From Pseudomonas sp. GM78 (GTDB lineage: Bacteria; Pseudomonadota; Gammaproteobacteria; Pseudomonadales; Pseudomonadaceae), in assembly GCF_000282475.1 (NCBI RefSeq), contig NZ_AKJF01000029.1:1-34172 (forward strand): a DNA stretch of 34,172 nucleotides, read 5' to 3'. How positions within the stretch are numbered: the first letter of the stretch is position 1; every line of letters starts with the position of its first letter. This document shows, piece after piece, positions 1-7,703 of this stretch. A program made the translations under genes and the position numbers. The notes beneath the pieces were generated by a model. The model had not been told where the DNA came from and did not search any database. It saw only the letters and a program-made list of their open reading frames with translations.

Positions 1-19
1 CCTGCGGCAGCTCCTACAG
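1..19. repeat. REP-like element (half, cut by window start)
   Basis: The first bases match one arm of the same palindromic family seen complete at 26086-26160 (core GCTGCCGCAGG next to CTGTAGGAG). It overlaps the 3' end of the adjacent sigma-54-type regulator and supplies that gene's TAG stop codon. The rest of the element lies outside the window. Confidence 0.75.
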
Positions 20-937
20 GAGGCCGGCGTTTTGCAGAACGTGTTCCAAGGCTTCTTTATCGGCAGCAGAGCCGCTGTCCAGAATCCGCTTGAGCTGCTG
101 TTCGATCTGCTTCAGGCCTTCATCAGGCAAATTCAAATGCTCCGGCAAAATCTCGTCACCGGTACTCACCAGCAGCGCAAAGTGAATGACATTTTCCAGC
201 TCCCGGGTATTGCCCGGCCAGCTGTGTCGTTCCAGCACCGCTTGCGCGGCCTCGCTGATCAGTGGCACTGGCAGGTCCAGCCGCTGGCTGTAGATGCCGA
301 GGAAGTATTCGGCCAGCGACAGGATGTCGCCCACCCGTTCGCGCAGTGCCGGCAGTTCGAGCTGACCTTCGCTGAGGTAATGGTAGAGCCGCTCGTGGAA
401 TTTCCCGGCGGCGACCGCCTGGGCCAGATCGATGCTGGTGGCGGCGACCAGACGCACGTCCACCGGACTCGGTTGATGCGCACCGACGCGGGTCACTTCG
501 TGGTTTTCCAGGGCGGCGAGCAATTTGATCTGGATCGGCAGCGGCAGGTCGCCGATTTCATCCAGGTACAGCGTGCCGCCGTTGGCCGAACCGAACCAAC
601 CGGCGCGACTGCTGGCAGAACCGCTGTAGCTGCCGGCGGCATAGCCGAACAATTCTGCGTCGGCGTAGGTTGGGCTGATCGCCCCGCAATTGACCGAGAC
701 GAACAAGCCGCCGCGATCACTGGCGCGATGGATGTGCCGAGCCAGCAGCTCCTTGCCACTGCCGGTTTCACCACGGATCAGTACCGAGATCGAGCGCGGC
801 GCCAGCTGTTCCAGCTCCTGGCGCAATTGCCGCGAACGCGGGTCGACGAATACCAGCGCCTTGGCGCGGATGCTCAGGGGACTTTTTTCAGCGTCGGGAA
901 AGGTCAGCAGCGGCTGACCGAAGGTTTCAAAGCTCAT
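14..937 (-). CDS. Sigma-54-dependent-type AAA+ regulator, apparently lacking its C-terminal HTH (SfnR-like)
   Basis: The product has 307 aa from an ATG at 937 that is preceded by a GGGAG ribosome site; an upstream in-frame start lacks one. It is almost entirely an AAA+ sigma-54 activator domain with no N-terminal receiver, the layout of SfnR-type sulfur regulators. Visible motifs are Walker A GETGSGKE, Walker B GGTLYLDE, and the RLYHYLSEGQLELPALRER and WPGNTRELENV segments. The sigma-54 contact loop, normally GAFTGA, reads GSYSGS. The protein stops about 40 residues after the RELENV segment, inside a REP element, so no Fis-type HTH is present. It contains one Cys and no internal Met. It lies 56 bp downstream of the hydrolase gene and is probably co-transcribed with it. 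By inference it is a regulator of organosulfur use that may be non-functional or act without DNA binding of its own. Confidence 0.85.
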   Translation of the reverse strand: MSFETFGQPLLTFPDAEKSPLSIRAKALVFVDPRSRQLRQELEQLAPRSISVLIRGETGSGKELLARHIHRASDRGGLFVSVNCGAISPTYADAELFGYAAGSYSGSASSRAGWFGSANGGTLYLDEIGDLPLPIQIKLLAALENHEVTRVGAHQPSPVDVRLVAATSIDLAQAVAAGKFHERLYHYLSEGQLELPALRERVGDILSLAEYFLGIYSQRLDLPVPLISEAAQAVLERHSWPGNTRELENVIHFALLVSTGDEILPEHLNLPDEGLKQIEQQLKRILDSGSAADKEALEHVLQNAGLL

Positions 938-993
938 GGCAGACTCCCGCCCAAAACCGCCAAAGGACGGGGGCGTTGAAAAAAACAAAAGGT

Positions 994-1575
994 TCAGGCG
1001 CGGCGCAGGGCGTGGTGTTCCATGCGGTTTTGCAGACGATAGAGATAGGCAAAACCCTGCTCCCAACGCTGATGACCCGACTTCACATTGATGTGCCCGG
1101 CACCTCCCAGGATCCCCGCTTCCGCGCCCCAGTTACGCGCCAGCTCCAGGGCCCGCGGCGCGCTGACGGCGCTGTCGTTGTCGGAGCTGACGACCTGGCT
1201 GGGAAACGGCAACAGGTCGGTTGGAATCGGTGCGAAATTGCGCAGGGCCGGCGCGCAGGCCGGTCGCTCGACGTCCGCCGGCGCGACCAGCAAGGCGCCA
1301 CGTACCTGACGCAGAAACTGCACAGGCGCGGTAGCCGCCCAATGCGCGACGGTGATGCAGCCAAGACTGTGGGCGATCAGGATGACGGGGGTGCTGTCGG
1401 TGGCAATGGCCTCGGCCAGCGCCGCCACCCAGTCTTCACGACGCGGCGTCAGCCAGTCCGCCTGCTCCACCCGTGCGCTGTTCGGCAAGCTGTTTTGCCA
1501 GTGGCTTTGCCAATGATCTTCTGGCGATCCTTGCCAGCCCGGCACAATCAGGTAGCGAATTGATTCGTTGCGCAT
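994..1575 (-). CDS. RBBP9/YdeN-family alpha/beta hydrolase
   Basis: The product has 193 aa, the usual size of the RBBP9/YdeN serine hydrolase family (DUF1234/PF06821). It starts with the family-like segment YLIVPGWQGSPEDHWQ. The nucleophile elbow AHSLG supplies the serine, SDND a likely acid, and GGAGHIN the histidine. An AGGAG site lies about 10 nt before the ATG. The substrate is not known. A homologous hydrolase sits beside exbB1/exbD1/tonB2 in P. aeruginosa as far as I recall, which fits a link to this uptake locus. Its promoter region carries the same motifs as the atsK promoter, so it is probably induced by sulfur limitation. It is the first gene of a two-gene unit with the sigma-54-type regulator. 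Confidence 0.85.
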   Translation of the reverse strand: MRNESIRYLIVPGWQGSPEDHWQSHWQNSLPNSARVEQADWLTPRREDWVAALAEAIATDSTPVILIAHSLGCITVAHWAATAPVQFLRQVRGALLVAPADVERPACAPALRNFAPIPTDLLPFPSQVVSSDNDSAVSAPRALELARNWGAEAGILGGAGHINVKSGHQRWEQGFAYLYRLQNRMEHHALRRA

Positions 1576-1612
1576 GGGGGAAGCTCTCCTGCTGCGTGTC
1601 TGTTCCTGATCG

Positions 1613-1681
1613 AGTATAGGGACGGGATTTATATTCGTTAAGGAATAAGAAGCTATTTATTAAGACCTATATCGAATATAA
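1613..1681 (-). promoter_or_regulatory. Promoter region of the hydrolase unit with shared sulfur-locus motifs
   Basis: In the gene's direction there is TTAACG, 17 nt, then TATACT (TATACT is the complement of 1613-1618). This is a plausible sigma-70 promoter with a weak -35. Just upstream lies CTTATTCC (complement of GGAATAAG, 1642-1649), then ATAGGTCTTAA with a flanking ATATTCG (1660-1681). Outer arms TTATATTCG and CGAATATAA form an inverted repeat. Related sequences occur before atsK, atsR and tonB. Binding by CysB or an SftR-type LysR regulator is inference. Confidence 0.5.
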
Positions 1682-1691
1682 GACCAGAGAT

Positions 1692-1728
1692 AAAAAAAGG
1701 GGCCGCACCCTGCCAAGGAGACGGCCCC
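1692..1728 (-). terminator. Rho-independent terminator of tonB-exbB-exbD
   Basis: Reading the minus strand after exbD, a GGGGCCG arm (1722-1728 on the plus strand reads CGGCCCC) pairs with CGGCCCC and is followed directly by seven T residues. It begins about 20 bp past the exbD stop. Confidence 0.85.
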
Positions 1729-1746
1729 GGAAAACTTGAAACGCTG

Positions 1747-2148
1747 TCAGCGCGCGGTGATCACCGACAACTTCGTAATCCCTGCCCGCTCGATCGACGC
1801 CATGGCTCGAGCCACTTCGCCGTAATTCACCCCGTCATCGGCCTGCAATTGCACCCGTACTTCAGGGTCTTTGGCCTTGGCTGCCTGGAGCTTGAACTCC
1901 AGCAAATCAGGCTGGATTTCATCCTTGTTGATAAACAACTTGCCCGCCCCGTCGATGCTAACCACCAGCGGGTCCTTCTGCTCCACCGGCGCCACGGCCT
2001 CGGTCTTGGGCAGGTTGATCGGGATGGCGTTGGTCAGCAGCGGCGCGGTGACGATGAACACCACCAGCAGCACCAGCATCACGTCCACCAGCGGTGTCAC
2101 GTTGATCTCGCTCAGCACCTCATCGCTGTCTTGCGTGGAGAAGGCCAT
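1747..2148 (-). CDS. exbD: Biopolymer transport protein ExbD
   Basis: The product has 133 aa, normal for ExbD. A short cytoplasmic N-terminus (SEINVTPLVD) leads into a single membrane helix, and the conserved proton-pathway aspartate is Asp22 in PLVDVMLVLL. The remaining ~90 residues form the periplasmic domain. The ATG lies 1 bp after the exbB stop and has an AAGGAGG site inside the exbB end, so the two are translationally linked. With ExbB it converts proton motive force into movement of TonB. A strong terminator follows. In this context it probably powers the neighbouring outer-membrane receptor. Confidence 0.95.
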   Translation of the reverse strand: MAFSTQDSDEVLSEINVTPLVDVMLVLLVVFIVTAPLLTNAIPINLPKTEAVAPVEQKDPLVVSIDGAGKLFINKDEIQPDLLEFKLQAAKAKDPEVRVQLQADDGVNYGEVARAMASIERAGITKLSVITAR

Positions 2149-2149
2149 A

Positions 2150-2875
2150 TCAGGACGCCTCCTTCACTTTTTGTGCGTTAGCCGGCGCCGCAACCTTGTG
2201 CGCCGTCGGGTGGATCAACACGCGGAACGCACTCTTCTGCGCCAGGCTGTAGAAGTCGTGGGCGAAGTCGTCCAGGTCCGCCGCCGTCAACTTCAAGCGA
2301 CGCAAAAAGTAGTTGTAGACCAGCACTGCCGGCACCGCGACGGCGATCCCCACACCGGTGGCAACCAACGCTGCACCGATGGGTCCGGCGACTGTTTCCA
2401 GGCTCGCCGAGCCCGCTGCGCTGATGCCCTTCAACGCCTCCATGATTCCCCACACCGTGCCGAACAAACCAATGAACGGCGACGTGCTACCGATACTCGC
2501 AACCACCGCCAGCCCGGTTTCCAGCGACCGGCGCTCGCGCACGATCTGCTGACGCAGGGCCCGCTCGAGACGATCCTGATGATTGATCGCCTGGCTCAAA
2601 TCCGTCGCCTGTGGCGCCTCGCCCACCTGAATCGCCGCATAACCGGCCTGTGCCACCCGCGCCGCGGCGCCTGGTTGGGATTCGGCTAACTCTGCGGCCG
2701 AATCCAGGCTCGACGCGGCCCAGAAGCGCTGATGAAATTTTCGGTCCTGGGCTTTCAGGCGACCGAACTGCACGCCCTTGAGCAACGCCAGGCCCCAGGT
2801 GGCAACGGAAAAAACCACCAGCAGCCAGATCACCGCGCTTTCGATGGATTGGAGTGGAGATGCCAATAACGTCAT
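2150..2875 (-). CDS. exbB: MotA/TolQ/ExbB proton channel family protein ExbB
   Basis: The product has 241 aa. One membrane segment lies near residues 14-35 and two more in the C-terminal half (about 122-145 and 165-190). The conserved stretch GLFGTVWGIMEALKGI and the following GPIGAALVATGVGIAVAVPAV are diagnostic of ExbB/TolQ. It acts in the inner membrane as the multimeric scaffold and proton channel with ExbD and TonB. It sits 44 bp after tonB and 1 bp before exbD in one leftward operon. The product has a single internal Met and no Cys. TolQ is the only realistic alternative, but the tonB and exbD neighbours settle it. Confidence 0.95.
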   Translation of the reverse strand: MTLLASPLQSIESAVIWLLVVFSVATWGLALLKGVQFGRLKAQDRKFHQRFWAASSLDSAAELAESQPGAAARVAQAGYAAIQVGEAPQATDLSQAINHQDRLERALRQQIVRERRSLETGLAVVASIGSTSPFIGLFGTVWGIMEALKGISAAGSASLETVAGPIGAALVATGVGIAVAVPAVLVYNYFLRRLKLTAADLDDFAHDFYSLAQKSAFRVLIHPTAHKVAAPANAQKVKEAS

Positions 2876-2919
2876 GGTGAATTCCTCGTGTAAACGTTTC
2901 GCGCTAAAAAGGTGTCGGT

Positions 2920-3732
2920 TTAATGAATCTTGAAATCGATGGGCACGCTGACCCAGCCGTCCCGGGCCACATCACCCTGCTTGGCGGGCACGAAACTCCA
3001 GCGTTTCACGGCGCTCAGGGCCGCCTCATCGAGGGCCTCGCGGCCGCTGCTTTTTTGAATCTGGATCTCCCCGGGCTTGCCGCTGGCCAGCACATGCACA
3101 CGCAACAACACCGTGCCTTCCCAACCGCGACGCTGGGCCAGCGACGGGTATTCCGGCGCCGGGTTTTTCAAATACCCGGCGCTGGCCGAGGCGGGTGTCA
3201 CCGGGGCCGGCGCGGGCGGTGCAGGTGGCGCCGGGGCCGCGACCGGAGCAGCCGGTTGTGGCGGCGCGGGCGGTTGCGGGGCTGCTTTTGGTGCAGGTTT
3301 AGGCACCGGTTTAACGATCGGTTTTGGCTTGGGAATCGGTTTTGGCGGTGCCAGCTTGGCTGCCAATTCGTCCACCACGGGCGGCGGTGGCTCGACCACG
3401 GGTGGCGGCGGCGGTGGAGGTGGCGGCGGTTCGACCACTGGCGGTGCCGGACGTGAAAACTCGATGGTCATCGGCGGAATTTCCGGCGGCACGACTGGCA
3501 ATTCTTTGGTCGGCTGTTGATTGAGCCAGTAGATCACCGCGCCGTGCACCAGCAACGCCAGCACACCGAGCAGTATCGCTTCGCGTCGGCTCAGGATGCC
3601 CTTGGGCGCACGCTGCAAACGCAGCTGGCCCAAGGGCACGCGGTGCACCCTCCCGAAGTCGACCAACTCGCCACCTGGCGCCTGGCACCAAAGCACCTCG
3701 TGTGCGCCGGCGGCGGTCTGGACATTGCCCAT
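2920..3732 (-). CDS. tonB: TonB energy transducer (TonB2-like)
   Basis: The start is taken at 3732, where an AGGGAG site stands 7 nt before ATG (270 aa); an ATG at 3786 is possible but has a poorly placed site. An N-terminal cytoplasmic part of about 60 residues precedes one membrane helix (ILLGVLALLVHGAVIYWL). A long Pro/Lys-Pro linker that spans the periplasm follows, then the C-terminal TonB domain (EYPSLAQRRGWEGTVLLRV to VPIDFKIH). The extended cytoplasmic N-terminus differs from E. coli TonB and resembles what I recall of TonB2 of P. aeruginosa. The order tonB-exbB-exbD and the adjacent receptor suggest a dedicated energiser for sulfate-ester uptake. Confidence 0.93.
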   Translation of the reverse strand: MGNVQTAAGAHEVLWCQAPGGELVDFGRVHRVPLGQLRLQRAPKGILSRREAILLGVLALLVHGAVIYWLNQQPTKELPVVPPEIPPMTIEFSRPAPPVVEPPPPPPPPPPVVEPPPPVVDELAAKLAPPKPIPKPKPIVKPVPKPAPKAAPQPPAPPQPAAPVAAPAPPAPPAPAPVTPASASAGYLKNPAPEYPSLAQRRGWEGTVLLRVHVLASGKPGEIQIQKSSGREALDEAALSAVKRWSFVPAKQGDVARDGWVSVPIDFKIH

Positions 3733-3859
3733 TGCTTTACTCCCTGCGGTCTCTTTGCGAATTACCCGATACGTCGAACCCGACATCCCCCGTACGACGT
3801 ATCGAGGAGTTAATCATTGGGTTAGACGCTTATCTCTGAAAGTAATCTTTAACGTTAAA

Positions 3860-3880
3860 ATTAGACCTAAAACGAATATG
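3860..3880 (-). promoter_or_regulatory. Shared motif TTAGRYCTAA upstream of tonB
   Basis: The plus strand reads TTAGACCTAA at 3861-3870 followed by AACGAATATG. In the gene's direction this is CATATTCGTT then TTAGGTCTAA. The same core with a flanking GAATAT occurs at the atsK promoter and in slightly altered form at the hydrolase promoter; the core alone is before atsR. It lies about 130 bp upstream of the chosen tonB start. It is a candidate operator; the regulator is not identified. Confidence 0.5.
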
Positions 3881-3934
3881 AAAAATGCCTGGTTCGCTGC
3901 AGGCCCTGTTCCATAAGGGCTGCGGCGAGGCAGC

Positions 3935-3958
3935 CAAAAACACATGCTTTTGAAGCAT
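3935..3958 (-). terminator. Possible weak terminator of the TonB-dependent receptor gene
   Basis: On the minus strand ATGCTT, CAA, AAGCAT forms a 6-bp stem (3944-3958) followed by GTG and five T residues (3936-3940). It is about 50 bp past the receptor stop. The stem is AT-rich and short. Confidence 0.4.
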
Positions 3959-4006
3959 TGAAAATATTCCCCTAGGGCATGGTTCTCGCCTCAGCCGCCG
4001 CATTCA

Positions 4007-6379
4007 TCAGAAGTCGTAACGACCGGTCACACCCAAGGTTCGCGGTGTCCCGAGCAAGCCTTCGTAACCGCCATTGGAAGCGGTCCAGAGGGTGGTGTAA
4101 TAGGTTTTGTCGAAAGCGTTTTTCAGCCACAGTGAGACGTCCCACTGCCCCTGCTTGAAGTCGCCGCGCAGGCCGGTGGACAAGTTGACGACGGCGTAGC
4201 TGGGGATCTGGCCGAAATCGGAATCTTCCACCGTGCCCACCGCTTTGGAGCGGAAGGCGTAGCTGGCGGTGACGTACTCTTCGAAGCCGTTACTCAGGTT
4301 CCATTTGTATTCGCCGTTGGCGTTGCCGATCCATTTCGAAGCGCCGACCACCTGATGGCCGCTGAGATCGCAAGAGGCCGGAGCACCCGGCGCCAGGCTG
4401 ACTTCCGGTGGGCACGGCGCATCTTTGTAGGAGAGGTAGCTGACGTCGTTGTAGGAGCCGTTGATGTTCAGCGTCAGGCCGCGTAACGGGATCAGCGTGC
4501 TGTCGAACTCCACGCCACGAGAGCGCACGGAACCGGCGTTGGTCAGGTATTGCACACGGTTGACGTCGTCGTAGGCGTTGGTTTGATAGCCGTTGACCTG
4601 GGTCCAGAACACGTTGGCGTTGAGTTGAAGGCGACGGTCCCAGAGCGTGCTTTTGAAACCGAGTTCGGCGTTGTTTGCGCGTTCGGTGCCGATCAGCAGC
4701 GAATCGGCACCAGCGACCGGGGCTGTGCCGACGGCCAGGTTGACCCCACCGGATTTCTCGCCATGGGACAGCGTGGCGTAGCCCAGCAGGTCATCGGTGA
4801 AGTGATAACTGAGGTTCAGCAAACCCGAAGGGCTGGAGCTGTATTGATTCAAATCACCGGAGTCGTAAGCCCCGGCGCGACCTTGTCTTACCGCCGATGC
4901 CGCCCCCGCCACCGCCGCACCACCCACTGGCGCGTCGCGGTTCACCCAGGCGCTTTTCTCTTCATAAGTGCCACGCACACCCGCGGTGAAGTCCAACCGC
5001 TCGGTGAGGTGCCAGGTGCCTTGGGCAAACAGGGCGAAGCTGTCGGTTTCGATGTGGCCCTTGCCGATGCTGGTGACGTTGGCCAGTGCGCTCGGGGGCG
5101 TGCCGTTCCAGATGTCCGCTTGCGGGCCGTAGAAGCTGAACGATTTGTTGTCCAGGTCGGAACCGAAGTAATAGGCGCCGAGCACGTAATCGAAGAAACC
5201 GCCGGTGGGCGACGCCAGGCGAAACTCCTGGGAATACTGCTTATCCTCCACCGAAACGCCAGCGTTGTAGAAGGCGGATACGTTCAGGCCGTCATCGTTG
5301 CGCGGGGTGAAGTTCCACCAGCGGTAGGCGCTGATGGACGTCAGGGTAAAGTCGTTCGGCAGCGTCCAGTTCGCCTCGACCGACGTTCCGCCCTGATGCA
5401 CGGTGACGTGTTGTTCGTTGTTAAGGTTGACCTTGCGATGCGTGCCATCGACCAGCGTGGCGCCCGCCGCATTGGCCCGGGCCTGGTACAGGTTGACGCC
5501 ATTGATGGTCGGCCCGGTGTTGTACAACACGCGGGTGCCGGCGCTGGAATCCTCTTCGTTGTAGTCGCCGATCCAGCGCAGATTGAACGCCTCATTGGGC
5601 TTGAACAGCAACTGGCCACGAAAGCCATCCCGTGAGCCGCCGTTCAAGTCATGGCCGTCGAATTCGTTCTTGATGTCGCCATCGCTGCGGGTGCGGTAAG
5701 CGGAAAATCGTCCCGCGAGTTCATCATTCAACGGGCCGGAAATGGTGCCCTTGGTCTGGAAGTAACCGTCCTCGCCCACCGAGGTTTCGATGCTGCGTTC
5801 CGGTGTGAATGAGGGCGCCCGCGTACTGATGTTGATCACGCCAGCCGTGGTGTTCTTGCCGAACAATGTGCCTTGGGGGCCGCGCAGCACTTCGAGTTGC
5901 TCGATGTCCATCAGGTCGAACACCGCCATGCCCGGCCGACCGAGGTAAACGTTGTCGAGGTACAACCCGACGCTGCCCTCCAGGCCATCGCTTGCCGGGT
6001 TGTTGCCCAAGCCACGGATCGACACGCTGGACTGGCGCGCATGCATGTAGGCGACGTTGACGCTGGGCACCAATTGCTGCAGATCCTGGATGCGATAGAC
6101 CCGCTGGGTTTCCAGGACCTGGCCACTGACCACGCTCATCGGGGTCGGTACATCCTGAGAACTCTCTTCACGACGGCGGGTGGTGACGGTCACTGTTTCC
6201 AGCTGAGCGCCATCGTCCTTGACCTGGCCCGACGCGGCTTTTGCCGGTGCCTCTTGGGCAGTGGTGGTCTCGGCCGCATAGCCTTGGGTCCAACTGGCGC
6301 TCCCCGCCAGCAGCAGGGCCAGGGGCAGGCGTTTGAGCCGTCGGGGTGTGAGGGGTGACGCAAGGTTCAACGGACTCAT
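4007..6379 (-). CDS. TonB-dependent outer-membrane receptor, probable sulfate-ester/organosulfur receptor
   Basis: The product has 790 aa from the ATG at 6379, which has AGGAG 7 nt upstream. A signal peptide ends near GYA/AE. It is followed by a TonB-box-like ETVTVTTRRRE, a plug domain (DVPTPMSVVSG, SVSIRGLGNNP, LEVLRGPQGTLFGKN) and a 22-strand-type beta barrel ending in the aromatic GRYDF. It resembles the iron-complex receptor family. It is divergent from a LysR regulator and embedded among ats genes and a tonB-exbBD operon, so organic sulfate esters are a likelier substrate than iron chelates. P. putida SftP is the known precedent for a receptor of this kind. The protein has only a few Met and Cys. 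The exact ligand is inference. Confidence 0.9.
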   Translation of the reverse strand: MSPLNLASPLTPRRLKRLPLALLLAGSASWTQGYAAETTTAQEAPAKAASGQVKDDGAQLETVTVTTRRREESSQDVPTPMSVVSGQVLETQRVYRIQDLQQLVPSVNVAYMHARQSSVSIRGLGNNPASDGLEGSVGLYLDNVYLGRPGMAVFDLMDIEQLEVLRGPQGTLFGKNTTAGVINISTRAPSFTPERSIETSVGEDGYFQTKGTISGPLNDELAGRFSAYRTRSDGDIKNEFDGHDLNGGSRDGFRGQLLFKPNEAFNLRWIGDYNEEDSSAGTRVLYNTGPTINGVNLYQARANAAGATLVDGTHRKVNLNNEQHVTVHQGGTSVEANWTLPNDFTLTSISAYRWWNFTPRNDDGLNVSAFYNAGVSVEDKQYSQEFRLASPTGGFFDYVLGAYYFGSDLDNKSFSFYGPQADIWNGTPPSALANVTSIGKGHIETDSFALFAQGTWHLTERLDFTAGVRGTYEEKSAWVNRDAPVGGAAVAGAASAVRQGRAGAYDSGDLNQYSSSPSGLLNLSYHFTDDLLGYATLSHGEKSGGVNLAVGTAPVAGADSLLIGTERANNAELGFKSTLWDRRLQLNANVFWTQVNGYQTNAYDDVNRVQYLTNAGSVRSRGVEFDSTLIPLRGLTLNINGSYNDVSYLSYKDAPCPPEVSLAPGAPASCDLSGHQVVGASKWIGNANGEYKWNLSNGFEEYVTASYAFRSKAVGTVEDSDFGQIPSYAVVNLSTGLRGDFKQGQWDVSLWLKNAFDKTYYTTLWTASNGGYEGLLGTPRTLGVTGRYDF

Positions 6380-6468
6380 CAAGCGGCTCCTGATCAAAAA
6401 ACACACAGCCACTTTTCAGCAGTGCATATTCTTTAAAGTTATTTATTTATGTTTTTACAAAGATTTAC

Positions 6469-6504
6469 TGCATAAGAGATTGCCTTTATAAGGAGTCGAC
6501 CTAA
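6469..6504. promoter_or_regulatory. Receptor/LysR divergent control region with shared motifs
   Basis: This part of the 166-bp divergent region carries TGCATAAGAGAT (6469-6480), whose complement CTCTTATGCA resembles the CTTATTCC and CTTATGCA elements before atsK, the hydrolase and atsR. It also carries GTCGACCTAA (6495-6504), an imperfect match to TTAGACCTAA that overlaps the leader ribosome site. An ATGCAT, 5 nt, ATGCAT repeat follows at 6504-6520. Regulatory function is inferred. Confidence 0.4.
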
Positions 6505-6542
6505 TGCATATCCAATGCATTTCCCCGATATTTTTAATGTGA
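6504..6542 (+). CDS. Putative 12-codon leader peptide upstream of the first LysR regulator
   Basis: A perfect AAGGAG (6490-6495) stands 8 nt before an ATG that opens a 12-residue reading frame, MHIQCISPIFLM, ending in TGA at 6540-6542. The LysR ATG follows after 3 nt and in the same frame, and the LysR start has no good ribosome site of its own. This arrangement suggests translational coupling. The peptide includes one Cys and an internal Met, which could make it sensitive to charged tRNA-Cys or tRNA-Met supply; that is speculation. Alternatively the ribosome site is a chance match, or the in-frame TGA is a sequence difference that separates an N-terminal extension. Confidence 0.4.
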   Translation: MHIQCISPIFLM

Positions 6543-6545
6543 AAA

Positions 6546-7490
6546 ATGCATATCGACTTGCGCCAGCTTCGCCACTTCATCGCCCTCGCCGACCAGCGCA
6601 GCTTCGTCGCGGGCGCCATGGCCGTGAACCTGTCGCAGTCGGCGTTCAGCCGTAGCATCCAGGCGCTGGAACACAGCGTCGGCTGTCAGTTGGTGGATCG
6701 CGGGCGCAAGGACCTGGCGCCGACCAAGCAGGGCCAGGTGTTGCTCGAACACGCGCGGCGGCTGGTCAGCGGCGCGCAGCAGATGGCCAACGAGATCAGC
6801 CAGTTCAACGGCCTGGAGGCCGGCGAATTGCGCTTCGGTTGCGGCCCGGCGCCAGCGGCGGGTTTGATCCCTCGGGCGATCGGCAGCTTTATTGGTCGCT
6901 ACCCCAAGGCGCGGGTGCAATTTCAAGTGGATGACTGGCAAAGCCTGAGCAAACGCCTGCTGAGCGAAGAGTTCGAATTTTTCGTCGCCGACACCCGGCA
7001 GTTCGAGGCCGACCCGGACTACCTGACCCAACGCCTGCGCCCGCGCAAATGGCATTTCTGCTGCCGCGCCGGGCATCCACTGGCCGCTCGCGAAAGCGTC
7101 AGCGCCGCCGAGTTGATGAGCTATCCGATGGCCGTCACCATTCGCCCGCCCAACCTGCGCAAAGTCATCGTCGACCTGAGCGGCCGGCCGGATTTCGCAC
7201 CCAATGTGGAGTGCGAAAACAGCTACAGCCTGCTCGGTGTGGTGCTGCGTTCGGATGCGATTGGCATCATCGGCGAGTATTCAGATGCACTGCATAATGC
7301 CAAGGGTGAGTTGGTGCGCTTGAAGATCGATGGACTGGCCGATGACCTGGAAGAGCTGTACACCCGCTACGGGATTGTCAGTCGCGCGGGGTATCGGTTG
7401 TCGCCGTTGGCCGAGGCGATGATTGCGCAGATCAAGGAGGTTGATGCTCAGGATGAAGAGGTGTGTTCGCTGGAGAACTTCGCTGTCTGA
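6546..7490 (+). CDS. LysR-family regulator, SftR-like paralogue 1
   Basis: The product has 314 aa, the usual LysR length. The N-terminal winged HTH is typical (IDLRQLRHFIALADQRSFVAGAMAVNLSQSAFSRSIQALE), followed by a LysR substrate domain. The ATG at 6546 gives the canonical N-terminus. It is divergent from the TonB-dependent receptor and co-directional with the downstream sulfatase. It is clearly paralogous to the second LysR protein of the window: both share RFGCGPAPA, the SFSRS-type HTH and CGIVSR/YGIVSR near the end. SftR of P. putida controls sulfate-ester genes; which of the two paralogues is the true SftR counterpart cannot be decided here. The effector is probably a sulfate ester or a sulfur metabolite (inference). 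Confidence 0.88.
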   Translation: MHIDLRQLRHFIALADQRSFVAGAMAVNLSQSAFSRSIQALEHSVGCQLVDRGRKDLAPTKQGQVLLEHARRLVSGAQQMANEISQFNGLEAGELRFGCGPAPAAGLIPRAIGSFIGRYPKARVQFQVDDWQSLSKRLLSEEFEFFVADTRQFEADPDYLTQRLRPRKWHFCCRAGHPLAARESVSAAELMSYPMAVTIRPPNLRKVIVDLSGRPDFAPNVECENSYSLLGVVLRSDAIGIIGEYSDALHNAKGELVRLKIDGLADDLEELYTRYGIVSRAGYRLSPLAEAMIAQIKEVDAQDEEVCSLENFAV

Positions 7491-7491
7491 C

Positions 7492-7595
7492 CGGGCCTCA
7501 TCGCTGGCAAGCCAGCTCCCACAGGGATCGATGGTGTTCACAAATCATGTATCAAACAAACCTTGTGGGAGCTGGCTTGCCAGCGATGAGGCCCG
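7492..7595. repeat. REPIN (paired REP), GCTGGC class
   Basis: Two inverted arms of about 32 nt match perfectly: one begins CGGGCCTCATCGCTGGC (7492) and its complement ends at 7595. They are separated by about 37 nt. The core GCTGGCTTGCCAGC with flanking CTCCCACAGG is typical of P. fluorescens-group REPs. It fills the gap between the LysR gene and the sulfatase gene. Confidence 0.9.
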
Positions 7596-7703
7596 ATCAG
7601 GCGGCGATGCACCTCCTGCATAAAAACCATTCCCCAAACGCACTTGCCTCAACCCCGCCCCAGCAGCGAAAAACCTCGCCTGTCTTTTCGATCGGTGAAC
7701 CCC

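Noticed and set aside
32-979. Long plus-strand open frame opposite the sigma-54-type regulator
   Set aside because: It is antisense to a clear AAA+ gene, Gln/Arg-rich and without any recognisable domain; a typical GC-rich shadow frame.
3918-3935. GGCTGC, 6 nt, GCAGCC hairpin between the tonB promoter and the receptor end, considered as terminator
   Set aside because: On the minus strand the T run precedes the stem, and no gene on the plus strand ends here; a different weak stem at 3944-3958 fits the receptor end better.
6378-6412. Upstream ATG of the TonB-dependent receptor (11 residues longer)
   Set aside because: No ribosome site there, and the extension spoils the signal peptide; the ATG at 6379 has AGGAG at proper spacing.
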